Shown piece after piece: positions 1 through 7,200 of a stretch of DNA of 11,913 nt. The DNA lies in NCBI GenBank assembly GCA_009780625.1, contig WQZR01000025.1, positions 1 through 11,913 of the forward strand. The letters are read 5' to 3'. The translations under genes and the position numbers were made by a program. Each line of letters begins with the position of its first letter. Position 1 is the first letter of the stretch. The notes under the pieces are model-generated. The model did not search any database and had not been told where the DNA came from. It worked only from the letters and a program-made list of their open reading frames with translations. The DNA is from Bacillota bacterium (GTDB lineage: Bacteria > Bacillota > Clostridia > Christensenellales > UBA1242).

Positions 1-342
1 GCAAACGCAATCGCTGCAAGAAATAAAAATAAAGCAATTGCAATATACAAAAACCTAGAGAGTGGAAAGATGAGGGTTCCGATTATTTCTAGTCTATATG
101 GTCAATTTTCCAGAATGTTTTTTAGTGTGGTGGGCGAGAGCGACGTAGGAACAATAGCAACACAACTAGACACAAAACCATTTGTGATTACAAAAGTAAA
201 AGATGCTGCAAAGAATTTTAAGAAGACTGATTTAAAAAATATAATAAATGAGATAGTTGAGTTCGAATTTGCATTCAAATCTGGTATAATTAAGGAAGAA
301 AATGCTAATCTGTTGTTAATAAATAAATTACTGAACTACTAA
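1..342 (+). CDS. holA: DNA polymerase III delta subunit, C-terminal part
   Basis: The 5' end lies outside the window; the frame is open from base 1 and encodes the last 113 residues. The delta subunit belongs to the clamp-loader complex that places the beta sliding clamp on primed DNA. What is visible is the helical C-terminal collar domain: a stretch reading IYKNLESGK, then IISSLYGQFSRMFF, then KPFVITKVKDAAKNF, and the closing pattern LLLINKLLNY. This matches the order I recall from the C-terminus of Firmicutes HolA. The internal ATG at 70 is not a start, because coding sequence of the same family continues upstream of it without a break. It converges on nth, 28 bases away. The identification is by remembered family pattern, since the AAA+-like N-terminal part cannot be seen. 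Confidence 0.82.
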   Translation, partial: ANAIAARNKNKAIAIYKNLESGKMRVPIISSLYGQFSRMFFSVVGESDVGTIATQLDTKPFVITKVKDAAKNFKKTDLKNIINEIVEFEFAFKSGIIKEENANLLLINKLLNY

Positions 343-345
343 ATA

Positions 346-398
346 GAGTGTGTTATATCTGGCATAGTAACTAGATATTGTGGTCGCACTCGTTTTTT
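346..398 (+). terminator. putative terminator of holA, reaching into the nth 3' end
   Basis: Bases 346-352 (GAGTGTG) pair with 385-391 (CGCACTC, one T-G wobble). Inside, 355-360 (ATATCT) pairs with 373-378 (AGATAT) across an asymmetric internal loop, leaving a 12-base apical loop. A run of six T follows at 393-398. It begins four bases after the holA stop and overlaps the last codons of the convergent nth gene. The interrupted stem makes it weaker than the terminator after ftsK, so this is a reasonable but unproven call. Confidence 0.45.
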
Positions 399-988
399 AT
401 TGGACAAGTTTCGCATTGTGGGGCTTTTGCTGTGCAAACATATCTCCCGTGAAGCACTAAGTAGTTGTGCATATTGTTCCATTTTTCTTTAGGAAAATCT
501 TCAACAATATCTTGTTCGCATTTAACAACGTTTTTGCTGTTTGAAATTCCAAGTCTATTGCTGACTCTAAAGACATGTGTGTCAACCGGCATGGCAGGAA
601 TGTTGAAGGCACCGCATAAAACAACAGAAGCAGATTTTCTGCCAACGCCTGAAAGGGTGGAGAGCTCTTCAATAGTACGAGGAACAACTCCATCAAAGTT
701 TTCAACAAGTTGTTTTGAAAGTTCAACAAGATATGTTGATTTATTTGAAAAGAAATTTATTGATTTGATTATTTCTCTCACGTCATATATATTTGCCACC
801 GCAAGTTCGAATGGGGTTGGGTATTTCTTAAAGAGAACAGGAGTGACCATATTAACTCGTCTATCTGTGCACTGTGCTGCAAGAACAACGGCACACAAAA
901 GTTCGAATGCGTTTTTATAATTTAAGTCGCTTCCGCGTCCGTCATATTTCTTATGAAGAATCTCATAAATTTTTTCTTTTTTTGTCAT
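371..988 (-). CDS. nth: Endonuclease III (DNA glycosylase/AP lyase)
   Basis: A 205-residue base-excision-repair enzyme that removes oxidised pyrimidines and nicks at the resulting abasic site through beta-elimination. Its length is close to the 211 residues of the E. coli enzyme. The helix-hairpin-helix reads LSGVGRKSASVVL at about residues 112-124, with the expected Schiff-base lysine at K118. The catalytic aspartate is D136 in PVDTHVFRVSNRLG. The four cluster-binding cysteines are C185, C192, C195 and C201, in the exact C-x6-C-x2-C-x5-C spacing of the 4Fe-4S loop. All key residues are intact. The ATG at 988 is the only sensible start, but no ribosome binding site precedes it; an extended -10-like element ends seven bases upstream, so the message may be leaderless. 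It is transcribed divergently from the zinc-ribbon/xseA operon. Confidence 0.97.
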   Translation of the reverse strand: MTKKEKIYEILHKKYDGRGSDLNYKNAFELLCAVVLAAQCTDRRVNMVTPVLFKKYPTPFELAVANIYDVREIIKSINFFSNKSTYLVELSKQLVENFDGVVPRTIEELSTLSGVGRKSASVVLCGAFNIPAMPVDTHVFRVSNRLGISNSKNVVKCEQDIVEDFPKEKWNNMHNYLVLHGRYVCTAKAPQCETCPIKNECDHNI

Positions 989-994
989 GCGTCA

Positions 995-1003
995 AGTTTA
1001 ACA
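995..1003 (-). promoter_or_regulatory. putative extended -10 promoter of nth
   Basis: Read on the minus strand the bases are TGTTAAACT: a TG dinucleotide, one spacer base, then TAAACT (4 of 6 matches to TATAAT). Six bases separate the hexamer from the nth ATG, so initiation at the usual distance would fall on or next to the start codon. I see no convincing -35 box, which is acceptable for an extended -10 promoter. It forms the left arm of the palindrome at 997-1018. Confidence 0.4.
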
Positions 1004-1018
1004 TAAAGCTGTGTTAAA
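997..1018. repeat. inverted repeat between divergent nth and the xseA operon
   Basis: TTTAACA (997-1003) and TGTTAAA (1012-1018) are perfect 7-base inverted copies around an 8-base spacer. Each arm coincides with a putative outward-reading extended -10 element, one for nth and one for the zinc-ribbon gene. The symmetry may simply reflect two back-to-back promoters, or it may be a binding site for a dimeric regulator controlling both units. Confidence 0.5.
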
Positions 1019-1020
1019 AT
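1012..1020 (+). promoter_or_regulatory. putative extended -10 promoter of the zinc-ribbon–xseA–xseB–rnhA operon
   Basis: The bases TGTTAAAAT give TG, one spacer base and TAAAAT (5 of 6 matches to TATAAT). The hexamer ends 15 bases before the ATG at 1036. The predicted start of transcription is near 1026-1028, which leaves a very short leader that still includes the GGAG at 1027-1030. No good -35 box is visible at the matching distance. Confidence 0.45.
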
Positions 1021-1035
1021 AAAGTTGGAGATAAT

Positions 1036-1608
1036 ATGTTTAAGGCACAAGATGGAACGAGAGTAAATGGCAAATTTCATTATTTTGTTGGAAACCCAAT
1101 AAAGTTTTTGTTTAGAGAGCATAAATGCATTTATTGTAAAAAGCTTCTTGAAAAAAGAAAACATTACGTGGTTGTGCATGCTAGTTCACCTGAAGCAAGA
1201 CGCTATAATTTTTCGATTGGCGAATCATCGGCAATTGGCAACTGTGAATTTTCTCACACAGTTTTCTATTGCTCAGTATGTGACAAAGAAATTGAACCTA
1301 TCACTCAAATAAGTTTTGAAGACAATGAAAAATGGACAGTAAAAAGATACGACAAATTATTGAAGCATGTTGAGTCTCATAAAATAAGAAAAGTTTATCT
1401 TTGTAAATTAAATCAGGAAATTGAAGAGACTCTTGATTTTGAAAAGCTTGGAAAAATTCTTTTTATTGTGAATGTTGGTGGCATGGCTCTACGAGTTCCA
1501 TGCAGTGTTGTGAAAAGAATGAAGAGAAACGAACAACCATACAATTTCAAAAAAGCCAGGGGTTTTAGGAAAGCTTTAAGAGAAATTAAAAAACTAAAGG
1601 AGAGATAA
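1036..1608 (+). CDS. Unknown protein with a split CxxC zinc-ribbon pattern
   Basis: A 190-residue basic protein that I do not recognise. The visible feature is two CxxC pairs, C31/C34 (CIYC) and C79/C82 (CSVC), 44 residues apart, the geometry of a split zinc ribbon or knuckle in which a beta-rich insert lies between the two metal half-sites. Extra cysteines at C70, C123 and C156 are not in CxxC form. The C-terminal 35 residues are strongly Lys/Arg-rich (RMKRNEQ, RKALREIKKLKER), suggesting nucleic-acid contact. There is no signal peptide or membrane segment. The start is supported by GGAG at 1027-1030, five bases before the ATG. The stop directly abuts the TTG start of xseA, so the two are very likely translationally coupled, which hints at a role linked to exonuclease VII or simply to nucleic-acid metabolism. 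That functional link is inference only. Confidence 0.75.
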   Translation: MFKAQDGTRVNGKFHYFVGNPIKFLFREHKCIYCKKLLEKRKHYVVVHASSPEARRYNFSIGESSAIGNCEFSHTVFYCSVCDKEIEPITQISFEDNEKWTVKRYDKLLKHVESHKIRKVYLCKLNQEIEETLDFEKLGKILFIVNVGGMALRVPCSVVKRMKRNEQPYNFKKARGFRKALREIKKLKER

Positions 1609-2751
1609 TTGGCAGAACGAGTTAGTCCAGCAATACCAGTTTCAAAATTGAATTCGTATTTGAAAGCAATCATTTCTGCTGAGGAACTTCTTTTTAATAT
1701 CCAAATTTTTGGCGAAGTTTTTGATGTTCGTCACCATAACGGAAATATTTATTTTTCTCTAAAGGACGACGAAGCAAGCATTAAGTGCACAAGCTGGGGT
1801 GGGGCTCGTTATGGACTGGACAAACTAATCGTTGAAGGTGAAAAGGTTATTCTAACCGGTTCGCCAAGTTTCTATGAAAAACAAGCAACTATAAGCTTCA
1901 CAGTTTCAAAAGTTGAAAAGAAAGGCGAACTAGGCGACGCTTATAAACGCTTCTTGGAACTAAAAGAAAAACTTGAAAAACTTGGCTTCTTCGACAAAGA
2001 AAAAAAGAAACCAATTCCAAAACAGATTTCGAAAATTGGAGTTGTGACATCTAAAGACGGAGCGGTGATTCAAGACATCATAAATATTCGAAACCGCAGA
2101 AACCCACTTCTTGAAATTGTTGTTTATAACTCAAGCGTGCAAGGTGCGACTGCACCAAAAGAAATATCTGACGGCGTTAGGTATCTCGATGCCCTAAACC
2201 TAGATGTAATCATCGTTGCTCGTGGTGGTGGAAGCGCTGATGACCTGTCTTGTTTTAACGACGAGCAGTTGGCAGAAGTTGTGTTTAAAGCAACAACACC
2301 AATCATCTCAGCGGTTGGACATGAAACAGATTTCACCATAATTGATTTCGTTGCAGACCTTAGAGCACCAACTCCGTCAGCCGCTGCAGAACTTGTCAGC
2401 CAAAATATCAGGGAGCAACTGTCAGGCCTAACAAAACGATTTGCTCAAAGCGTGCAGGAAAAAATAAAAGAGCATGAAAGACAAAAAGAAGATGTTGCTT
2501 ATATTAGAAAAGATTTGATTAGAGCAATGGAAGGCTTTATAACCGACAAGAAAACCGAAGTGAAACTCATAAACGAAAAACTTGAAAAGTTTAACCCAAG
2601 CAGACTTCTAAAACTCGGCTATAGCCAGGTTCTAAAAGAAGGTAAACTGGCAAAATTTGAATCAATAAAAGTCGGCGACAGTCTCGATGTATATATGAGC
2701 GAGGGGATAATTGTTACTGAGGTTAAAAATGTAAAGGAGAAGAAAAAATGA
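1609..2751 (+). CDS. xseA: Exodeoxyribonuclease VII large subunit
   Basis: The catalytic subunit of the enzyme that degrades single-stranded DNA to oligonucleotides from either end. Residues 11-105 form the N-terminal OB-fold (VSKLNSYLKAI, IFGEVFDVRHHNGNIYFSLKD). The catalytic core carries IGVVTSKDGAVIQDI (143-157), ARGGGSADDLSCFNDE (204-219) and SAVGHETDFTIIDFVADLRAPTPSAAAEL (read in parts over 234-262). The C-terminal tail has the expected SRLLKLGYSQVLKEGK. At 380 residues it is 65-75 shorter than the E. coli and B. subtilis proteins; the deficit falls in the coiled-coil stalk between the core and the tail, roughly 265-330, while the rest is intact. The start is a TTG immediately after the upstream stop, supported by AGGAG at 1598-1602 with six bases of spacing; no other start fits. 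Its stop overlaps the xseB start as ATGA. I found no TTA leucine codon in it. Confidence 0.96.
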   Translation: MAERVSPAIPVSKLNSYLKAIISAEELLFNIQIFGEVFDVRHHNGNIYFSLKDDEASIKCTSWGGARYGLDKLIVEGEKVILTGSPSFYEKQATISFTVSKVEKKGELGDAYKRFLELKEKLEKLGFFDKEKKKPIPKQISKIGVVTSKDGAVIQDIINIRNRRNPLLEIVVYNSSVQGATAPKEISDGVRYLDALNLDVIIVARGGGSADDLSCFNDEQLAEVVFKATTPIISAVGHETDFTIIDFVADLRAPTPSAAAELVSQNIREQLSGLTKRFAQSVQEKIKEHERQKEDVAYIRKDLIRAMEGFITDKKTEVKLINEKLEKFNPSRLLKLGYSQVLKEGKLAKFESIKVGDSLDVYMSEGIIVTEVKNVKEKKK

Positions 2752-2957
2752 CATTCAACAAGCAAATAGAAAAGCTGGAAGGTATCATTGAAAAACTAGA
2801 AGCAGGAGATTTGGAAATTGATAAAGCTCTAAAACTCTATGAAGAAGGCGCAGAGATTATTAATTCTCTAAACACAAACATAAAAGAGAACGAAGGAAAA
2901 ATCAAACTTCTTACGAAAACTCTAAACGGAATAAAAGAGGAAAACTTCAATGAATAA
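2748..2957 (+). CDS. xseB: Exodeoxyribonuclease VII small subunit
   Basis: A 69-residue helical-hairpin protein that binds the XseA coiled-coil stalk and is needed for controlled exonuclease VII activity. The family pattern is clear: QIEKLEGIIEKLEAGDLEIDKALKLYEEG, read in parts over residues 5-33, with the conserved LE.GDL.L......YE.G signature, followed by a second helix. It is slightly shorter than the E. coli protein (80 residues). The ATG overlaps the xseA stop (ATGA) and is preceded by AAAGGAG at 2733-2739, eight bases upstream, so the two subunits are translationally coupled. Its own end overlaps the rnhA start by eight bases. Confidence 0.95.
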   Translation: MTFNKQIEKLEGIIEKLEAGDLEIDKALKLYEEGAEIINSLNTNIKENEGKIKLLTKTLNGIKEENFNE

Positions 2958-3378
2958 AATTATAATCTACACAGATGGTGCATGCAGTGGAAACCCAGGC
3001 CCAGGTGGTTGGGGTGCTATTATTGACGGGCAAGAAATTTCTGGGTTTGACAAGCAAACAACTAACAACAAAATGGAGATGCAGGCAGTTATTGAAGCCG
3101 TTAAATTTGTTAAAGCAAAGCCTGCACATCTTGTTATTCACTCAGATTCGGCTCTTGTTATCAACGCTTTCAATCTAGGTTGGCTGGTTAACTGGCAAAA
3201 GAACGGCTGGAAGGGAAGCGCTGGACCAGTTAAAAACAAAGAGTTGTGGGTGGAAATGCTTGAACTTTTAAAGCCGTTTACATATGAATTTGTGAAGGTG
3301 AAAGGTCATTCAGATGACGAACTTAATAACAGAGCAGATTTTTTAGCAACAAACGAAATATCAAAGAATAGAGCGTAA
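2950..3378 (+). CDS. rnhA: Ribonuclease HI
   Basis: A 142-residue enzyme that cleaves the RNA strand of RNA-DNA hybrids, removing primers and R-loops. All active-site residues expected from E. coli RNase HI are present: D9 in IYTDGACSGNPGPGGWGA, E43 in NNKMEMQAVIEA, D66 in VIHSDSALV, H120 in VKVKGHSDDELNNRAD, and D130 at the end of that motif. The basic region with tryptophans (GWLVNWQKNGWKGS, about 77-90) corresponds to the hybrid-binding handle of the bacterial HI type. The ATG lies within the end of xseB (eight-base overlap), with AGAGGA at 2936-2941 as ribosome binding site. The last 18 bases overlap the convergent HD-domain gene, and the likely terminator lies beyond the stop inside that gene. 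Confidence 0.97.
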   Translation: MNKIIIYTDGACSGNPGPGGWGAIIDGQEISGFDKQTTNNKMEMQAVIEAVKFVKAKPAHLVIHSDSALVINAFNLGWLVNWQKNGWKGSAGPVKNKELWVEMLELLKPFTYEFVKVKGHSDDELNNRADFLATNEISKNRA

Positions 3379-4113
3379 GTGCTCAGCCATTTTTTCTGCA
3401 TATTCTTTTAAAAGACGAAAGTCTTTTTTGTTTAAATACGGTTCAAAAGAATTAACTAAATCCGCGTGATATACAGTCAGATAGACTTCAATTGAACTTT
3501 TAAAATATAAGTCATACGCAAAGCCTATTGTTTTGAGTGAATAGTCTAGCCTTGTTTTTACATCTCTGTTATCAACAAGTTTGCCTTCGCTTATATGTGT
3601 TGCAACGTTTTTACTTATGCCAGAAGATTTGAATTCATCAGGTGAAGGTGCTGTTTCGTGTGTGAATAGATAAAAGATATCCAGTTTGTCAGCATCACGA
3701 ATAATTTTTGAATGCAGAATTTCTCGTTCTTCTTTCGCAAATTCGATTTGATAGCGATTATGGTTTTCTATTGCTAGCCTAATCAGGGCATATTCTCTTG
3801 AGTCTACGTCAAAATTTTTAATTAGACCTTTGTCAAACAACAGCTTAGCGGCTTCAATACCGTGATTGAAAGTGGGTGAGTCCATAAATGTTTGATAGAC
3901 CTTAACTTGTTCAAATCGTGATATGTCGTGAAGAATGCCAATTGTGTATGCAAGATTGATTTCGTTTTCAGAGAGCCCTAATTCTGTTGCTATTTTGTAA
4001 GACAAATCCGCAACACGTTTAGTGTGGTCGAATTTTCGCTTAATCCAGATATTGTTCATATCGTAGCCGCTTACAAATTTATCAAACTGTTCAATCATCT
4101 TTTGCTTATTCAT
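3361..4113 (-). CDS. HD-domain phosphohydrolase of unknown substrate
   Basis: A 250-residue soluble protein with the metal-binding HD signature: H30 (KFDHTKRVADLS), H62-D63 (IGILHDISRFEQ), the supporting H84 (FNHGIEAAKLLF) and H118 (AIENHN), and D140 in IIRDADKLDIFYL. These are the positions used by single-domain HD phosphohydrolases acting on nucleotides or other phosphate esters; the substrate cannot be told from sequence. The C-terminal third (from about 170) is helical and carries no motif I recognise. The start ATG at 4113 has no ribosome binding site; an extended -10-like element ends eight bases upstream, as for nth. It overlaps rnhA tail to tail by 18 bases and is divergent from ftsK. 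No partner gene shares its transcript, so context gives no hint of pathway. Confidence 0.88.
   Translation of the reverse strand: MNKQKMIEQFDKFVSGYDMNNIWIKRKFDHTKRVADLSYKIATELGLSENEINLAYTIGILHDISRFEQVKVYQTFMDSPTFNHGIEAAKLLFDKGLIKNFDVDSREYALIRLAIENHNRYQIEFAKEEREILHSKIIRDADKLDIFYLFTHETAPSPDEFKSSGISKNVATHISEGKLVDNRDVKTRLDYSLKTIGFAYDLYFKSSIEVYLTVYHADLVNSFEPYLNKKDFRLLKEYAEKMAEHLRSIL
3410..3429 (+). terminator. intrinsic terminator of the xseA–rnhA operon, antisense within the HD gene
   Basis: AAAAGAC (3410-3416), a GAAA tetraloop (3417-3420) and GTCTTTT (3421-3427) form a perfect seven-pair stem running into six T at 3424-3429. It lies 32 bases past the rnhA stop and points the right way for that operon, but the DNA also encodes residues near the C-terminus of the convergent HD protein. 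The GNRA loop and T-run make this a good call, although the stem is AT-rich. Confidence 0.62.
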
Positions 4114-4120
4114 TCAAAGA

Positions 4121-4129
4121 AATTTATCA
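4121..4129 (-). promoter_or_regulatory. putative extended -10 promoter of the HD gene
   Basis: Read on the minus strand the bases are TGATAAATT: TG, one spacer base and TAAATT (4 of 6 matches). Seven bases separate the hexamer from the ATG at 4113, placing the expected transcription start at or within a base or two of the start codon. The region is AT-rich, so chance similarity is possible. Confidence 0.35.
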
Positions 4130-4165
4130 CAAACAAAGACAAAGGGCAAATGTTTATGGGGGGGC

Positions 4166-4184
4166 TAAAAACGTTTGGTTTTTA
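4166..4184. repeat. inverted repeat upstream of the ftsK promoter
   Basis: TAAAAAC (4166-4172) and GTTTTTA (4178-4184) are perfect inverted copies around a five-base loop. It lies ten bases upstream of the ftsK -35 box and directly after a run of seven G (4158-4164). No gene ends nearby on either strand, so a terminator role makes little sense; it could be an operator in the HD/ftsK divergent region or chance in AT-rich DNA. Confidence 0.3.
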
Positions 4185-4193
4185 AAAAAAGCT

Positions 4194-4221
4194 TTGATTT
4201 TTTTATGTTCTAGGGTATAAT
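4194..4221 (+). promoter_or_regulatory. sigma-A-type promoter of ftsK
   Basis: TTGATT (4194-4199) and a perfect TATAAT (4216-4221) are separated by 16 bases. This is the best classical promoter in the window. The -10 box ends only ten bases before the ftsK ATG, so the expected transcript starts about three to five bases before the start codon, too short to carry a ribosome binding site. Confidence 0.75.
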
Positions 4222-4231
4222 TAATGTACAT

Positions 4232-7200
4232 ATGATTAGCAATTTCACAGTTAAAAAAACCAGACGAAAAAAGCAACAAAATAGGCGTTATTCAATTTTC
4301 CATATACTGCTTGTTTTCCTAGCATTGCTTGCAATATTTTCACTAACTCCAATTGGAGCAAACTTCCTTGTTGGGGTGTTTGGAATTTTGTTCTATCCAC
4401 TTGTGATTATAACTTCGCTTGTGTGCGTTGCAAAGATTAGAAAAATTAAATATCGCTTTCATAAAAAATTCTTCATTCTTCAATGTCTTGCGATTTTCTG
4501 TGTTTTCCAAATTCTTCAACTTGGAGTGACACACAATCAACTTGGAAATGAATATGGCCCATACTTGATGGGTGTGTATGAGGGCATAACTCCAGGCGGG
4601 TTGTTCTTCTCTTGGTTCACATGGTGCATAGCAGCACTTCTAAGCCCTGCAGGGGCATATATCTTTTTCACAATCGTGTTTGCTTTTGTGGTAGGATTCA
4701 TTGTTGAATATTTTTATGGCAAGAACCAAGGCAAAAAAATTATGGAGCCAAAACAAGGTTATGGTGGGCAACAAGAAGTTTTCATGGAAGACGGAAAAGT
4801 TGTGGCAAAAGAAAGTGAGATGGGTGTTGCAGCTGGTGCAATTGGTTTTGATGCCGACACAGCAGACCTTGCAGAGATTGAAAGAAAGTTAGGTCTAAAC
4901 AAAGACGAAGAGCGCAAGATGAAAGACCAAGAAATTATGGCAAGAAATCTTGAAACGATTAAACAAGAAGAAATTGCACGTTCTAGAAAAGAACAAGAAG
5001 CTCTAAGAACAATTCTAGGACTAAACAGAAAACCAGAAGAAAGAGGCACTCCAGGCGGTCTTGCAAGCTTTAGAGATATCATCAAAGAAGAAAGACAAAC
5101 AGGTTGGGATGCACCAACACCAAATCAATCTGGCGAGTTTATCAACACAGAAAGAATTAAAGAAAGAAACCTCCGAGATGCTCTAGGCGTTTCAAACAAC
5201 GAAACAAGACGCGACCCAAGAATGGTTAGACCAGAAAAAGTTGTTATGGAAACTCATGTTGGCGACGACTCTTCTAGTTACGACAGTTCAAACTTTGTGA
5301 ACTATGGCGAAGAAGGAATCATTTCAGATTCAAACAGAAAGCCACTTGAGCAAATGAACACAAAACCTGTATACGAAGAAAAACCAGACAACAGCGGAAT
5401 TATGTCTATATCAGAAGGATATGCAAAAGCTGAAGAAGTGGTTGAAGAACCATATGTTGAAACAATCAGACAACCAGAACCTGAAGCAGTTTTTATTGAA
5501 GAGACTATAGAAGAAGAAACAGTGGAAGAAGAAGTGGTTGTTGAAGAAGTTGCTATTTCAAAAGCTGAAGAAGAAAAAGCAAGAGTTAGAGATATTGAAA
5601 GTGAACTAGACAAAGCAATCAATTCAATCACAAGCGAAGACGACGACTTCACAAAAGAAGAAATCAAAGATGTGACAGATATTGTGGAGGAAGAAGAATA
5701 TACATACGACGACGAATATAGCCAACTAAGCCCAGAGGAAGAAGAGTTCAACCAAATGTCTAAAGAAGAAATGGCACTAAAGGCGTATGAAGAACAATTG
5801 GCTAGAGACAGAGAAAAGGCAGAAGAGCCAAGAACTGAATCAAGCAGTGTAACAAATTTTGATGAACCAATCAAAGACATCACAGACATGATTCCAGACC
5901 AAGCACCAAACGGTGTTATGAGCGAACGTGCAATTGAGTTCAGAAAAAGATTCCAAGTTCCAGAAGCTAAGCCAAGACAAACATCTTTTGCTGAAGTTGA
6001 GCCAAAGGAAAAGAAAGGTGCTCCTAAATTCTATAATGAAAGCAAGAGCCCATACAACCGTCCACCAGTTGAACTTCTTAAGCATATTGAAATAGACGAA
6101 TCAACTGAAGAAAACGAAGAGTGGTTCGAGCAAATGGCAACAAGGCTAGAAAACACACTTGCAGGTTTCAATGTTCCAGTTACGGTGACAAATATCGTAA
6201 AAGGTCCAGCCGTAACACGATACGAGCTTCAAATTCAACCAGGCATTCCAGTTAAGCGTATTCAGCAATACGCAAACGACATTGCAATGAACATGGAAGC
6301 AAATGGCGGAATCAGAATTGAAACTCCAATCCCGGGTAAAAACGCAGTTGGTATTGAAGTTCCAAACATAAAAATCACACCAGTTCCAATCAGAGATGTG
6401 ATTGACAGCCCAGAGTTTAAGCGTTCAAACCCTCTTGCATTTGCTCTTGGAAAAGACATTGCAGGAACAACAATGCTTTGCGACATTGTTGACATGCCGC
6501 ACCTTCTTATTGCAGGAAGCACGGGCAGCGGAAAATCGGTTTGTTTAAACGCACTTCTTGTAAGTTTAATTTATAAGATGAGCCCTAAAGATTTGAAGAT
6601 TATTCTAATTGACCCTAAGCGTGTTGAATTCCCTTCATACAATGGGCTTCCACACCTAATCATGCCACAAGCGATTATTGAGCCAAAAGACGCAATCAAC
6701 GCTCTAGGCTGGGCAACACAAGAGATGGACAGAAGATATCAATTGTTCCACTCAGTTGGAGCAAGAGACATTCGTCATTTCAACAACAGAGAAGAAGTGA
6801 GAAGCGGAAAAGAACCAAAACTTCCTTCAATCTTGATTGTGATTGACGAGCTTGCAGACTTGATGCAAACAGGCAAGCGAGAAGTTGAAGACAGAATCAA
6901 ACGTCTTACAGCCCTTGCGCGTGCAGCGGGAATGCACCTCATTGTTGCAACTCAACGTCCAAGTGTTGACGTTCTTACAGGAACAATCAAGGTAAACCTT
7001 CCTTCACGTATAGCATTTGCGGTTACATCTATGCCAGACTCAAAAACAATTCTAGACCAAGGCGGGGCAGAGAACTTGCTAGGTAAGGGTGACATGCTAT
7101 ATTCACCACAAAGCTTCCCAGACCCTAAACGTGTTCAAGGTGCATACATCTCAACAGATGAAGTTACAGCCGTTGTTGAATACATCAAACAAAACAACGA

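Noticed and set aside
70..342. A separate small gene starting at the ATG at 70.
   Set aside because: The frame is open to base 1 and the upstream residues continue the HolA-like pattern, so this is the tail of a longer gene.
465..920. A 151-codon plus-strand open frame opposite nth.
   Set aside because: nth has all catalytic and cluster residues in the other strand; the antisense product resembles nothing and has no start signal.
1609..2751. The short xseA as a frameshifted or truncated pseudogene.
   Set aside because: Both the catalytic motifs and the C-terminal GYSQVLKEGK tail are present in one frame and it overlaps xseB properly; only stalk length is reduced.
4166..4184. The hairpin as a transcription terminator.
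   Set aside because: No gene ends upstream on either strand within range, and the stem is almost entirely A-T.
5302..5889. A 195-codon open frame on the minus strand, very rich in serine.
   Set aside because: It is the mirror image of the GAA/GAC-rich codons of the FtsK acidic linker, has no ribosome binding site or family pattern, and lies inside a certain gene.
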